A DNA stretch of 37,128 bases from an uncultured Prevotella sp. GTDB lineage: Bacteria > Bacteroidota > Bacteroidia > Bacteroidales > Bacteroidaceae. The stretch is from assembly GCA_900315035.1 (NCBI GenBank), contig OMXO01000021.1, positions 1 through 37,128 on the forward strand, written 5' to 3'. The translations under genes and the position numbers were made by a program. This document shows positions 16,027 through 23,668 of this stretch, in pieces. The notes below the pieces were generated by a model. That model was given only the letters and a program-made list of their open reading frames with translations. It was not told where the DNA came from and ran no database searches. The number at the start of each line of letters is the position of its first letter. Within the stretch, counting starts at the first letter, position 1.

Positions 16027-18708
16027 ATGAAAAAACTGTTATCCTTGCCACCTAACCTTGTCGGCAGTTTCCATGAAGTGACCGGCTTGAGTCGAGCGGA
16101 GTATTTCTGTACCAACGATCCGATAGGTCACAAACTTGGCAGTGGTGGTGGAACAACGTGGCTGTTGGAGGCCTGCGCCCAGAGCGAAGGAGTAGGGGAT
16201 GAGGCCGCCTTTGACCATTGGCTGGCACAGGAGAAGCGTATCCTGCTTCATGCCGGAGGACAGAGTCGCCGTCTGCCGTCGTATGCCCCCTCAGGCAAGA
16301 TCCTGACACCGATACCCGTGTTCCGCTGGGAGCGTGGTCAGCGCTTGTCGCAGGATCTGTTGAGCCTGCAACTGCCGCTCTATGAGAAAATGATGGCTCA
16401 GGCACCCGACAACATCCATACGATGGTGGTGAGCGGTGATGTGCTGATCAGGGCTACACAACCCCTGCAGCCTGTTCCTGAGGCCGATGTCGTCTGCTAT
16501 GGTCTGTGGCTCGATGCTTCAGTGGCCAAGAATCACGGTGTGTTCGTCAGCAGTCGACAGACGCCCTCCGTCTTGAAACAGATGCTGCAGAAACCCTCGG
16601 TAGAGACCTTGAGTGAGGTACAGAGAGAACACTTCTATTTGACGGATATCGGTATCTGGCTCCTCTCCGACAAGGCTGTCAAACTCCTGATGAAACGCTC
16701 ATCAGACCTCAAAGAATACGACCTCTATGCTGAGTTTGGTTGTGCACTCGGCACCGATCCCACCATTGCCGACGAAGAGTTGAGACAATTGAAAGTGGCT
16801 ATTTTGCCACTAGCGGGTGGCGAGTTCTACCATTTTGGTACCTCTCGGGAGATGATTTCCTCGATGCAGCGCATCCAGAACCTGGTAAACGACCAGCGCG
16901 AGATCATGCACATCGACCGTAAACCCCATCCTTCCATCTTCGTACAGAATGCGACGGTAGAGGTGCCACTGACGGCAGATAACACGAATATCTGGATAGA
17001 GAACAGTCACGTCGGAAAACGTTGGCAACTCACTCACGATCATATCATTACCGGTGTGCCTCAGAACGATTGGGCACTCTCATTAGCCCCTGGCGAGTGT
17101 ATCGACATCATTCCTATCGGTGAGTCGCAGTATGCTGTGCGCCGTTATCATATCGATGACCGTTTTGCCGGCTCGGAGCAACAGAAATGTCAGTTCCCTG
17201 TTGTAGAAACCCTAAGTGAACTGTCTGCTTTGGACGATCTTGAATCCCAAGCGCTCCGACTGATGTCTGCCGAAGAGATTTCGACTGAGGCCAATCTGCG
17301 CCGACTATTTGACCAGCGTCAGGCCTTCCGTAAGGGTAATTGGCAGGCGCTGGCCAGCAATTGGGAACATAGTGTGTTCTACCAGTTGGATCTGGCTGAT
17401 GCCATGACCAATTTCGGAAGGGAACAGATACCGATGCCTGCGCCATTGCCGGAAGACGCACCACTGATGACGCGCATCCACGATGCGATGTTCCGCGACG
17501 ATAGTGAAAAGGCGTTCGCCCTTTTGCGTCAGGGCCTGACACAGAGGGACGGTTCTTTTGCTACATCGCGCGATGTAGCAAAAGAACCGTCCCTCTGTGT
17601 CGCTACCGACCAGATTGTGTGGGGCCGTTCGCCAGTGCGTATAGATATTGCCGGTGGATGGACAGACACTCCGCCTTATTGCCTGTTGGAAGGCGGTAAT
17701 GTCGTCAACTTTGCCATCGAACTCAATGGGCAGCCACCCCTACAGACCTTCATCCGACCGTCGAAGGAGCCGCGTATTGTGTTGCGAAGTATCGACCTCG
17801 GAGCTGTAGAAGTGGTGGAAACCAATGAACAGCTGACAGATTTTATGCACGTGGGTTCGCCCTTCTCCATACCGAAAGCAGCTCTGGTTCTGGCTGGATT
17901 CAGTCAGACGTCCGGTTCCCATGCCAGTCTCCGCACTCAGCTTGAGTCGTTCGGAAGCGGTATTGAACTGACGCTGCTCTCTGCGATTCCTGCAGGCAGC
18001 GGTCTGGGCACGTCGAGTATATTGGCGGCTACGGTGTTGGGTGCCTTGAGCGATTTTTGTGGCTTAGGCTGGGACAAGGCTGAGATTGGTCGTCGCACAC
18101 TGATGCTCGAACAGATGCTGACCACTGGTGGTGGTTGGCAGGATCAGTTTGGAGGTGTGCTCGGCGGTGTGAAACTGCTGCAGACAGGCCGAGGCTTCGA
18201 TCAGAGTCCGCAGGTACGTTGGCTGCCGACCGATCTGTGGTTGCAGCCGGAGTATCGTGCCTGCCATCTACTTTATTATACAGGGATTACCCGTACGGCT
18301 AAGAGCATTCTGGCAGAGATCGTGCGACGGATGTTCCTCAACGACGGTCCGGAACTCCGACTGCTGCGCGAGATGAAAGCCCATGCGATGGAGATGTATG
18401 AGGCCATTCAGTGTAATGACTTCCAACGGATGGGACGGCTGATGCGCCTGACATGGCAACAGAACCAACTACTGGACAATGGCACCAACCCCGTGGCCGT
18501 TGCTGCGCTGACAAACCTTGTCGATGACCTCTGTCTGGGCTATAAACTGCCTGGTGCCGGCGGTGGAGGCTATCTCTATATGATCGCCAAGGATCCAGAG
18601 GCGGCTGCCCGTATCAAGCATATACTGGTCGAACACCGTAGTAACCCCAATGCCCGTTTTGTAGAGATGACACTCTCTACGGGTGGACTCCAGATAAGCC
18701 GTAGCTGA
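16027..18708 (+). CDS. fkp: Bifunctional L-fucokinase/L-fucose-1-phosphate guanylyltransferase Fkp
   Basis: A protein of 893 residues with two enzymes in one chain that turn free L-fucose into GDP-L-fucose for capsule and glycoprotein fucosylation. The N-terminal pyrophosphorylase half has LLHAGGQSRRLPSYAPSGK (about residues 75-93) and a beta-helix-like middle section. The C-terminal GHMP kinase half begins at GRSPVRIDIAGGWTDTPPY (about 538) and has the ATP loop PAGSGLGTSSILAATV and GAGGGGYLYMIA. Between the halves, about residues 504-525 (QRDGSFATSRDVAKEPSLCV) are encoded by a perfect 64-bp palindrome at 17538-17601, which is listed separately. The frame stays open, so the protein is probably functional. 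It overlaps the next gene by one base. Confidence 0.95.
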   Translation: MKKLLSLPPNLVGSFHEVTGLSRAEYFCTNDPIGHKLGSGGGTTWLLEACAQSEGVGDEAAFDHWLAQEKRILLHAGGQSRRLPSYAPSGKILTPIPVFRWERGQRLSQDLLSLQLPLYEKMMAQAPDNIHTMVVSGDVLIRATQPLQPVPEADVVCYGLWLDASVAKNHGVFVSSRQTPSVLKQMLQKPSVETLSEVQREHFYLTDIGIWLLSDKAVKLLMKRSSDLKEYDLYAEFGCALGTDPTIADEELRQLKVAILPLAGGEFYHFGTSREMISSMQRIQNLVNDQREIMHIDRKPHPSIFVQNATVEVPLTADNTNIWIENSHVGKRWQLTHDHIITGVPQNDWALSLAPGECIDIIPIGESQYAVRRYHIDDRFAGSEQQKCQFPVVETLSELSALDDLESQALRLMSAEEISTEANLRRLFDQRQAFRKGNWQALASNWEHSVFYQLDLADAMTNFGREQIPMPAPLPEDAPLMTRIHDAMFRDDSEKAFALLRQGLTQRDGSFATSRDVAKEPSLCVATDQIVWGRSPVRIDIAGGWTDTPPYCLLEGGNVVNFAIELNGQPPLQTFIRPSKEPRIVLRSIDLGAVEVVETNEQLTDFMHVGSPFSIPKAALVLAGFSQTSGSHASLRTQLESFGSGIELTLLSAIPAGSGLGTSSILAATVLGALSDFCGLGWDKAEIGRRTLMLEQMLTTGGGWQDQFGGVLGGVKLLQTGRGFDQSPQVRWLPTDLWLQPEYRACHLLYYTGITRTAKSILAEIVRRMFLNDGPELRLLREMKAHAMEMYEAIQCNDFQRMGRLMRLTWQQNQLLDNGTNPVAVAALTNLVDDLCLGYKLPGAGGGGYLYMIAKDPEAAARIKHILVEHRSNPNARFVEMTLSTGGLQISRS
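17538..17601. repeat. Perfect 64-bp palindrome (REP-like element) inside fkp
   Basis: The two halves are exact reverse complements around a central CGCG, with the arm core AGGGACGGTTCTTTTGC. It encodes about 21 residues in frame in the linker between the Fkp domains. The core GGGACGGTTCTTT recurs in the imperfect palindrome at 35900-35961, so this is most likely a member of a dispersed REP family that landed in the gene without breaking the frame. Confidence 0.9.
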
Positions 18709-19517
18709 TGGAATTCCGTACGGTTGTCGATGTACCCGATCCGGGGTTCAGAATCGGTCCTTGTGCCGACCTGCTCTTCGTCGGCTCCTGTTTTGCCGAC
18801 CATATAGGGCGTAGGTTTCAGGAAGAGAAGTTCCGGGTGACCGTCAATCCTTTTGGTGTGATGTACAATCCTGCGAGCATCCTTCATACCGTTGAGCGTC
18901 TGGCTGCGCAGTCATTATCACCTGAGGTGGCTTTCCTGACGCTTGGCACCAACCATGTCTATCGGTTGAAGGAGACGGGCGAGATCGTGGATAACTGTCA
19001 GAAACGTCCGCAGGCGCTCTTTGCCGAGGAAGTGCTATCCGTGGATGCTTGTGCCGACTATCTTGAGCAGACCGTCACGTTGCTCCGTCAGATGAATCCT
19101 GATATGCAGATTGTGCTCACCGTCAGTCCGATCCGTTACCGCAAATACGGCTATCACGGCTCGCAACTGTCGAAGGCCTCGTTGCTATTGGCATCCGATC
19201 AGGTCTGCTCAAGGCATCCGAGTGTCTGCTATTTCCCTGCCTATGAGATTGTCAACGACGAATTGCGCGACTACCGCTTTTATCAGGCAGACATGCTGCA
19301 TCCTTCCGATCAGACGGTCGAATACATCTGGCAGCGCCTCTCGGAGACTTATCTGAGCGATGCGGCGCTCATGTTTCTTAAGGAATGGGCGCCCTTGAAG
19401 GCCGTGCTGAACCACAAGCCCTTCCATCCAGATTCGGAGGAATATCGGACGCTGATGGATAAAACTATGTTAAAAGTAGGGGAATTGCAGAAAAAATACC
19501 CTAACTTTGCACTTTGA
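18708..19517 (+). CDS. GSCFA domain protein
   Basis: A protein of 269 residues carrying the name-giving motif in LLFVGSCFADHIGRRF (about residues 22-37), later LTLGTNHVYRL, LTVSPIRYRKYGYHGSQLSKA and a DMLHPSD segment. These blocks resemble the SGNH hydrolase fold (a Ser in GSCF, a terminal Asp-x-x-His). The family is widespread in Bacteroidetes and its substrate is not known. The gene overlaps fkp by one base and precedes murF-alr, so a hydrolytic role on a cell-surface polymer is a guess supported only by context. Confidence 0.88.
   Translation: MEFRTVVDVPDPGFRIGPCADLLFVGSCFADHIGRRFQEEKFRVTVNPFGVMYNPASILHTVERLAAQSLSPEVAFLTLGTNHVYRLKETGEIVDNCQKRPQALFAEEVLSVDACADYLEQTVTLLRQMNPDMQIVLTVSPIRYRKYGYHGSQLSKASLLLASDQVCSRHPSVCYFPAYEIVNDELRDYRFYQADMLHPSDQTVEYIWQRLSETYLSDAALMFLKEWAPLKAVLNHKPFHPDSEEYRTLMDKTMLKVGELQKKYPNFAL
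19502..19509 (+). promoter_or_regulatory. Possible -7 element for murF-alr within the GSCFA gene end
   Basis: TAACTTTG followed by CAC lies 26 nt before the murF-alr ATG, a spacing like that of the other promoters here. It is inside the last codons of the GSCFA gene and a -33 box is not clear. Confidence 0.4.
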
Positions 19518-19535
19518 AAACAAAAAACTTTGGTG

Positions 19536-22028
19536 ATGAATTACTCGATAGAAAAGATTACGACGCTGATTGGCGCACGTCGCATTGGTGAAACTGATGC
19601 CCAGATAGGTTGGCTGCTGACCGATAGCCGTTCACTCTGCTTCCCAGAGGAGACGCTGTTCTTTGCCCTGAAATCTACACGTAACGACGGTCATAAATAC
19701 ATAGAGGACCTCTATCGCCGGGGGGTGCGTAATTTCGTAGTTGAGGCAAAAGGTATCGCAGAATACTGCCCAGAAGACAGTATGGTCTCTATGGCCGATG
19801 CCAATTTCCTGATTGTGCCGTCGCCGTTGGCAGCACTCCAACGATTGGCTGAGCGCCATCGCGACGAGTTCAACATCCCGATAGTCGGTATTACAGGATC
19901 TAACGGCAAGACGATGGTGAAGGAGTGGCTTTATCAGCTACTCTTGCCTTCCCAGAAGATCGTCCGTTCGCCCCGCAGTTATAACTCCCAGATTGGTGTG
20001 CCCCTTTCTGTCTGGCTGCTGAACGAGCAGACCGAGGTCGGTATCTTCGAGGCAGGTATCAGTCAACCTGGTGAGATGATGGCCCTGCGCGACATCATCC
20101 AGCCCACTATCGGCGTGCTCACTTCTCTGGGTAGTGCCCATCAGGAGAACTTCCGTTCGATGGAAGAGAAATGTCTGGAGAAACTCGAACTGATGCACGA
20201 TACTGAGGCGATGGTCTATTGTTCGGATAACGATATTGTCAGCCGTTGTATCCGTCGTATGCAATATAAAGGCGAGAAAATCGCTTGGTCGCAGTGCGAC
20301 GAACAGTGCGCCCTCTTTGTGAAACGTATCGAAACCAAGGAACAGACGGCTCGCATCACCTATATCTGGCAGCAGGAAGAGAATACCTTTGTTATTCCCT
20401 TTATCGATGAAGCTTCTATCGAAGACACGATTACCTGTGCCGCTGTGGCCTTGCGCCTCGGACTGACGCCCGCACAATTGGCTGATCGCATGCCAAAACT
20501 CGTGCCCGTCGCCATGCGTCTGGAGGTGAAGGAAGGTCAGCGGGGCTGTCAGCTGATCAACGACTCTTACAATAGTGATATCAATTCGCTCGATATAGCC
20601 CTCGATTTCATGCAGCGCCGAGAGTCGGCCAGAAAGTTGAAGAAGACGCTGATTCTCAGCGATATCTTCCAGACTGGTACGTCGCCCGAGAAACTCTATG
20701 CCCAGGTGAGCGATCTGGCTGTGAAGCGTGGCATCACGAAGTTTATCGGCATCGGTCCCGAACTGATGGCGCAGGCCGACAGGATTCAGATTGCCGACAA
20801 GCAGTTCTTTGCCGACGTGAATCATTTCCTCTCCAGCGAAGCTTTTTGGGGCTTGCATGACGAGCTGATCTTGTTGAAGGGCGCCCGTCCGTTCGGGTTC
20901 GACCAGATCACGGAACAGCTGGAGCAGAAGGTGCATGAGACGATTCTCGAGGTGAACCTCAATGCCGTGGTGGAGAATCTGAACTACTACCGCTCGTTCC
21001 TAAAACCAGAAACGAAGATGGTTTGCATGATCAAGGCCGACGGCTATGGCGCCGGCGCTGTCGAGATTGCCCGTACGTTGCAGGATCATCGTGTCGATTA
21101 CCTCGCTGTGGCTGTGGCCGACGAGGGCGTCACGCTCCGCAAGGCTGGCATCACCGCCAATATTATGATTATGAACCCTGAGATGACCGCCTTCAAGACC
21201 ATGTTCGACTACGACTTGGAGCCCGAGGTATATTCCTTCCGCCTGTTGGATGCCCTCGTCAAGGCTGCCCGCAAGGAGGGTATCACTGGCTGGCCTGTTC
21301 ATATCAAGCTCGATACGGGCATGCATCGCTTAGGCTTCGACCCCGTGAACGACATGGATGAGCTGATCGACCGTCTGAAGCATCAGACGGCCATCATCCC
21401 GCGTTCGGTGTTCAGCCATTTCGTAGGCTCTGATAGCGACGATTTCGATGCCTTCTCGGCTCAGCAGTTCGCACTCTTCGAGGCGGGCAGCAGCCAATTG
21501 CAGGCAGCCTTCTCGCATAAGATCCTGCGCCATATCGACAATTCTGCCGGTATCGAACATTTCCCCGAGCGACAACTCGACATGTGCCGTCTGGGGCTCG
21601 GCCTCTATGGCATCGACTCGCGCGACAACCGCATTCTGAATACCGTCTCGACGCTGAAGACCACTATCCTGCAGATGCATCATGTGCCGGCAAACGAGAC
21701 CGTTGGTTACAGCCGGAAAGGCAAACTCGACCGCGACTCAGTGATTGCCGCCATTCCTATCGGTTATGCCGACGGACTGGACCGTCATCTCGGCAACCGC
21801 CGTGGCTATTGTCTGGTGAATGGTCAGAAAGCAGATTATGTGGGCAACATCTGTATGGATGTGGCGATGATCGACGTGACCGATATCCCCTGTCAGGAGG
21901 GCGATCAGGTAGAGATCTTCGGTGAGCATCTGCCAGTGACCGTGCTGAGCGACGCTATCGACACCATCCCCTACGAAGTCTTGACGGGCGTTTCCAACCG
22001 CGTCAAGCGCGTCTATTTCCAGGATTAG
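19536..22028 (+). CDS. MurF-alanine racemase fusion protein
   Basis: A protein of 830 residues that fuses two steps of peptidoglycan stem-peptide synthesis. Residues 1 to about 465 are MurF, which adds D-Ala-D-Ala to UDP-MurNAc-tripeptide: ATP loop GITGSNGKT at 118-126 and INDSYNSDINSLDIAL later. The rest is a PLP-dependent alanine racemase: CMIKADGYGAG with the PLP lysine Lys500, HIKLDTGMHRLGF, VGYSRKGK with the catalytic Tyr, and IPIGYADGL. The fusion is common in Bacteroidetes. ATG at 19536 is preferred over in-frame TTG and GTG codons six and three bases before. No typical U-tailed terminator follows. Confidence 0.95.
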   Translation: MNYSIEKITTLIGARRIGETDAQIGWLLTDSRSLCFPEETLFFALKSTRNDGHKYIEDLYRRGVRNFVVEAKGIAEYCPEDSMVSMADANFLIVPSPLAALQRLAERHRDEFNIPIVGITGSNGKTMVKEWLYQLLLPSQKIVRSPRSYNSQIGVPLSVWLLNEQTEVGIFEAGISQPGEMMALRDIIQPTIGVLTSLGSAHQENFRSMEEKCLEKLELMHDTEAMVYCSDNDIVSRCIRRMQYKGEKIAWSQCDEQCALFVKRIETKEQTARITYIWQQEENTFVIPFIDEASIEDTITCAAVALRLGLTPAQLADRMPKLVPVAMRLEVKEGQRGCQLINDSYNSDINSLDIALDFMQRRESARKLKKTLILSDIFQTGTSPEKLYAQVSDLAVKRGITKFIGIGPELMAQADRIQIADKQFFADVNHFLSSEAFWGLHDELILLKGARPFGFDQITEQLEQKVHETILEVNLNAVVENLNYYRSFLKPETKMVCMIKADGYGAGAVEIARTLQDHRVDYLAVAVADEGVTLRKAGITANIMIMNPEMTAFKTMFDYDLEPEVYSFRLLDALVKAARKEGITGWPVHIKLDTGMHRLGFDPVNDMDELIDRLKHQTAIIPRSVFSHFVGSDSDDFDAFSAQQFALFEAGSSQLQAAFSHKILRHIDNSAGIEHFPERQLDMCRLGLGLYGIDSRDNRILNTVSTLKTTILQMHHVPANETVGYSRKGKLDRDSVIAAIPIGYADGLDRHLGNRRGYCLVNGQKADYVGNICMDVAMIDVTDIPCQEGDQVEIFGEHLPVTVLSDAIDTIPYEVLTGVSNRVKRVYFQD

Positions 22029-22392
22029 CACCAAATTATCCCCTACTAGGGCCAGGTCTCGAAACTAAGTTTTCGGACCTGACCCTTGAATACGTGGACC
22101 ACAAACTTGTGTACTTCGGAGACAGACCATCTACATATGGTTCTGAATGAACATATTGATTTTACTGAAGAGGGGTTAAGTGTCGATATATTGAAACAAG
22201 AGCATTTTTGGAAGGTGCGGATAAAGTTGTAATTTATGCTAATTCCCTCATGGCCCGGCTGTCGTTGTGCGTGCCAATGATCTGATTTAGACGTGCATCT
22301 ACTGCTTGAAACAATCAAGAGGAGATGAAATTGGCTTTGAAGGGTGGGGTTTGTAATTAAATAATCATAGGCGTGATAGGTGTAAAATATTA
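22029..22392. other. Gene-poor region between murF-alr and the invertible segment
   Basis: This AT-rich stretch holds a REP-like hairpin at 22048-22086 and an open frame of 31 codons at 22137-22232 (start MVLNEHIDFTEEGLSVDIL), whose reading continues upstream without a start. I do not recognise that fragment; it could be the relic of a larger gene. A 90-codon frame on the minus strand looks like chance. Nothing else is visible. In the present orientation the promoter at 22426-22457 would transcribe this region leftward. Confidence 0.5.
22048..22086. repeat. REP-like imperfect hairpin after murF-alr
   Basis: Arms 22048-22065 and 22069-22086 pair with two irregularities; the right arm reads TTTTCGGACCTGACCCT. 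There is no T tract, so it resembles an extragenic palindrome rather than an intrinsic terminator, though it could also protect the 3' end of the murF-alr mRNA. Confidence 0.55.
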
Positions 22393-22413
22393 CTCCTATT
22401 GACGATAGGAGTG
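22393..22413 (+). repeat. Left inverted repeat of the invertible segment
   Basis: This 21-bp sequence is the exact reverse complement of 23609-23629. It has a recombinase-site structure: arms ACTCCTAT and ATAGGAGT (22392-22399 and 22405-22412) around an asymmetric five-base core TGACG. Because the core is reversed in the partner site, recombination between the two would invert the DNA in between. Confidence 0.85.
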
Positions 22414-22425
22414 ATGTTTATTTTG

Positions 22426-22457
22426 CAAAACTAAATAAATATCACTTATAAAGCAAA
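22426..22457 (-). promoter_or_regulatory. Invertible promoter (now facing away from the fimbrial operon)
   Basis: On the minus strand TTTG (22454-22457), a spacer of exactly 20 nt and TAGTTTTG (22426-22433) match the Bacteroidetes -33/-7 consensus. It lies 13 bp inside the left inverted repeat. After inversion its start site would be roughly 70 nt upstream of the ATG at 23669. No comparable promoter facing the operon is present now, so this sequence appears to show the OFF state. Confidence 0.75.
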
Positions 22458-22521
22458 CGATTTGTCTACTAATTGATGGAAATTAACAACAATTAACTAT
22501 GCAAAGCCAACATTAAGTCAC

Positions 22522-23562
22522 TTATCCTGCCATTTTGATATAGTTATTGACGATTCTCCGAGCCTCTCTGATATGGTCGTTGCTGATGTTGGCCAGATAG
22601 GCATATGTGGTTTTGGTGTTTGCATGTCCGTAAACCTGGGATATGATATTGGGGCTTACTCCAGCCTCATAGGCAATGCTTGCCCATGAGTGGCGCGGGG
22701 TGTAGGCTGTCAGACTGATGTTATCGCCCAGTAGTTTGGCGAGTTTTGCCAGTCCATAGCGGTAGCGTTGGTAGAAACGGCGATATTCCTTTCCAGCTTT
22801 GGTGGTATTATCTGATTTCAGTATGGGCAGGAGATAAAGAGAGTCATTAGGAGTGATCCTGTCTGTCAACATCCTCAGTCTCTCGTCTACGGGTATAGTG
22901 ACCATCCGATGTGTCTTACGGCGGTAGTATATCAGGGTGTCGCCCTGCAATGACTTCTTCTTTAGCCGCGCCATGTCGATGGGCGGTATTCCCATCGCAT
23001 AGAAACTGAACATAAAATAGTCTCGTGCCATTTCTTCAGGAGAGTTGTGTTTTAGGACAATGCTCTCAATGCGGCTGACGGTGTGACTGTCGACTGCCTT
23101 CGAGTGACTTTGTGCGTTGGATGTATGTACCTTGCCAAAGAGCTCCGTACCCCGATTGTTAATGCTATTGAAGAGTGCCCTGAGGTTGCGCATGTCATTG
23201 GCTGAAGTACTGAGTCTGACACCTCTGTCAAGCTGCCACCGCTCGAACGCCCTGATGTGTTCGGGTGTCAGGTTGTAGGCTGTGATTCCCGCACCGCCGT
23301 CTATCTTCTCCATGAGAAACTTGCTGAGATTGTTGATGGCCGTAGTACGATTGATGGTCGTCTTGTCGGCTCTTGATATTCTAAGACGAGCAGCCTCCTG
23401 GCGCAGGTGCGGGATAAGTGGGATGGATTCTGGAATTTCTACTGGCTGGATTTTGGAATCGTGCGTTTGCGACATTTTTACCTTGACTCTCAAGAAAGGA
23501 AACGAAAAGCTCGGAGTGATAATAATATTGATATCCATAAGATAAATGTTAGAGTGATACAT
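22522..23562 (-). CDS. Tyrosine recombinase (DNA invertase-like integrase)
   Basis: A protein of up to 346 residues. An N-terminal SAM-like DNA-binding domain (about residues 48-150) precedes the catalytic domain: Lys216 in YYRRKT, Arg290-His291 in TPRHSW, His313 in YGHANTKTT and nucleophile Tyr322 in YAYL. This is the Bacteroidales group of invertases and integrases that switch surface-gene promoters. The position where this group usually has the first catalytic Arg reads Met190 (FSFYAMGIPPIDMA); Arg199 a few residues on might substitute, or activity may be lowered. It lies inside a pair of inverted repeats, so it likely inverts its own segment. ATG at 23538 is an alternative start. Base composition is more AT-rich than its neighbours. 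Confidence 0.9.
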   Translation of the reverse strand: MYHSNIYLMDINIIITPSFSFPFLRVKVKMSQTHDSKIQPVEIPESIPLIPHLRQEAARLRISRADKTTINRTTAINNLSKFLMEKIDGGAGITAYNLTPEHIRAFERWQLDRGVRLSTSANDMRNLRALFNSINNRGTELFGKVHTSNAQSHSKAVDSHTVSRIESIVLKHNSPEEMARDYFMFSFYAMGIPPIDMARLKKKSLQGDTLIYYRRKTHRMVTIPVDERLRMLTDRITPNDSLYLLPILKSDNTTKAGKEYRRFYQRYRYGLAKLAKLLGDNISLTAYTPRHSWASIAYEAGVSPNIISQVYGHANTKTTYAYLANISNDHIREARRIVNNYIKMAG

Positions 23563-23570
23563 CTTTGCTG

Positions 23571-23578
23571 CAAAGATA
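23571..23578 (-). promoter_or_regulatory. -7 element of the recombinase promoter
   Basis: TATCTTTG on the minus strand followed by CAGC, eight nucleotides before the first ATG, as at the radical SAM and trmH genes. It is inside the invertible segment, so after inversion the recombinase would be read toward the fimbrial operon. Confidence 0.55.
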
Positions 23579-23608
23579 AGGAATTCCTATGAATCAACGT
23601 CATTAATC

Positions 23609-23629
23609 CACTCCTATCGTCAATAGGAG
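23609..23629 (-). repeat. Right inverted repeat of the invertible segment
   Basis: The exact 21-bp reverse complement of 22393-22413, with core CGTCA. It ends 39 bp before the first gene of the fimbrial operon, the place where a switching promoter site is expected. Confidence 0.85.
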
Positions 23630-23668
23630 CTATATTCGAAGGAAGTACAATTGATAACAATTGCCACG

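Larger units (their letters stand above)
22393..23629. mobile_element. Putative invertible DNA segment carrying its own recombinase
   Basis: The 1,237-bp segment between and including the two 21-bp inverted repeats contains one tyrosine recombinase gene, that gene's promoter at one end and a second, full-consensus promoter at the other end. Both promoters read toward the left in this orientation. Inversion would turn both toward the fimbrial operon that starts at 23669. The arrangement corresponds in principle to Hin- or Fim-type switches and to invertible promoters of Bacteroides surface genes. Seen: repeats, gene and promoters. Inferred: that inversion occurs. Confidence 0.75.

Noticed and set aside
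19938-20936. Open frame of 332 codons on the minus strand
   Set aside because: Antisense shadow of the MurF part of the fusion gene, which has intact catalytic motifs.
22046-22318. Open frame of 90 codons on the minus strand after murF-alr
   Set aside because: It covers the REP-like hairpin, lacks a promoter and has an atypical composition rich in Ser, Cys and His.
22393-23629. Inverted repeats as ends of an insertion sequence or integrated element
   Set aside because: The enzyme is a tyrosine recombinase, not a transposase; there is no target duplication or tRNA attachment site. The oriented core and promoter placement fit inversion better.
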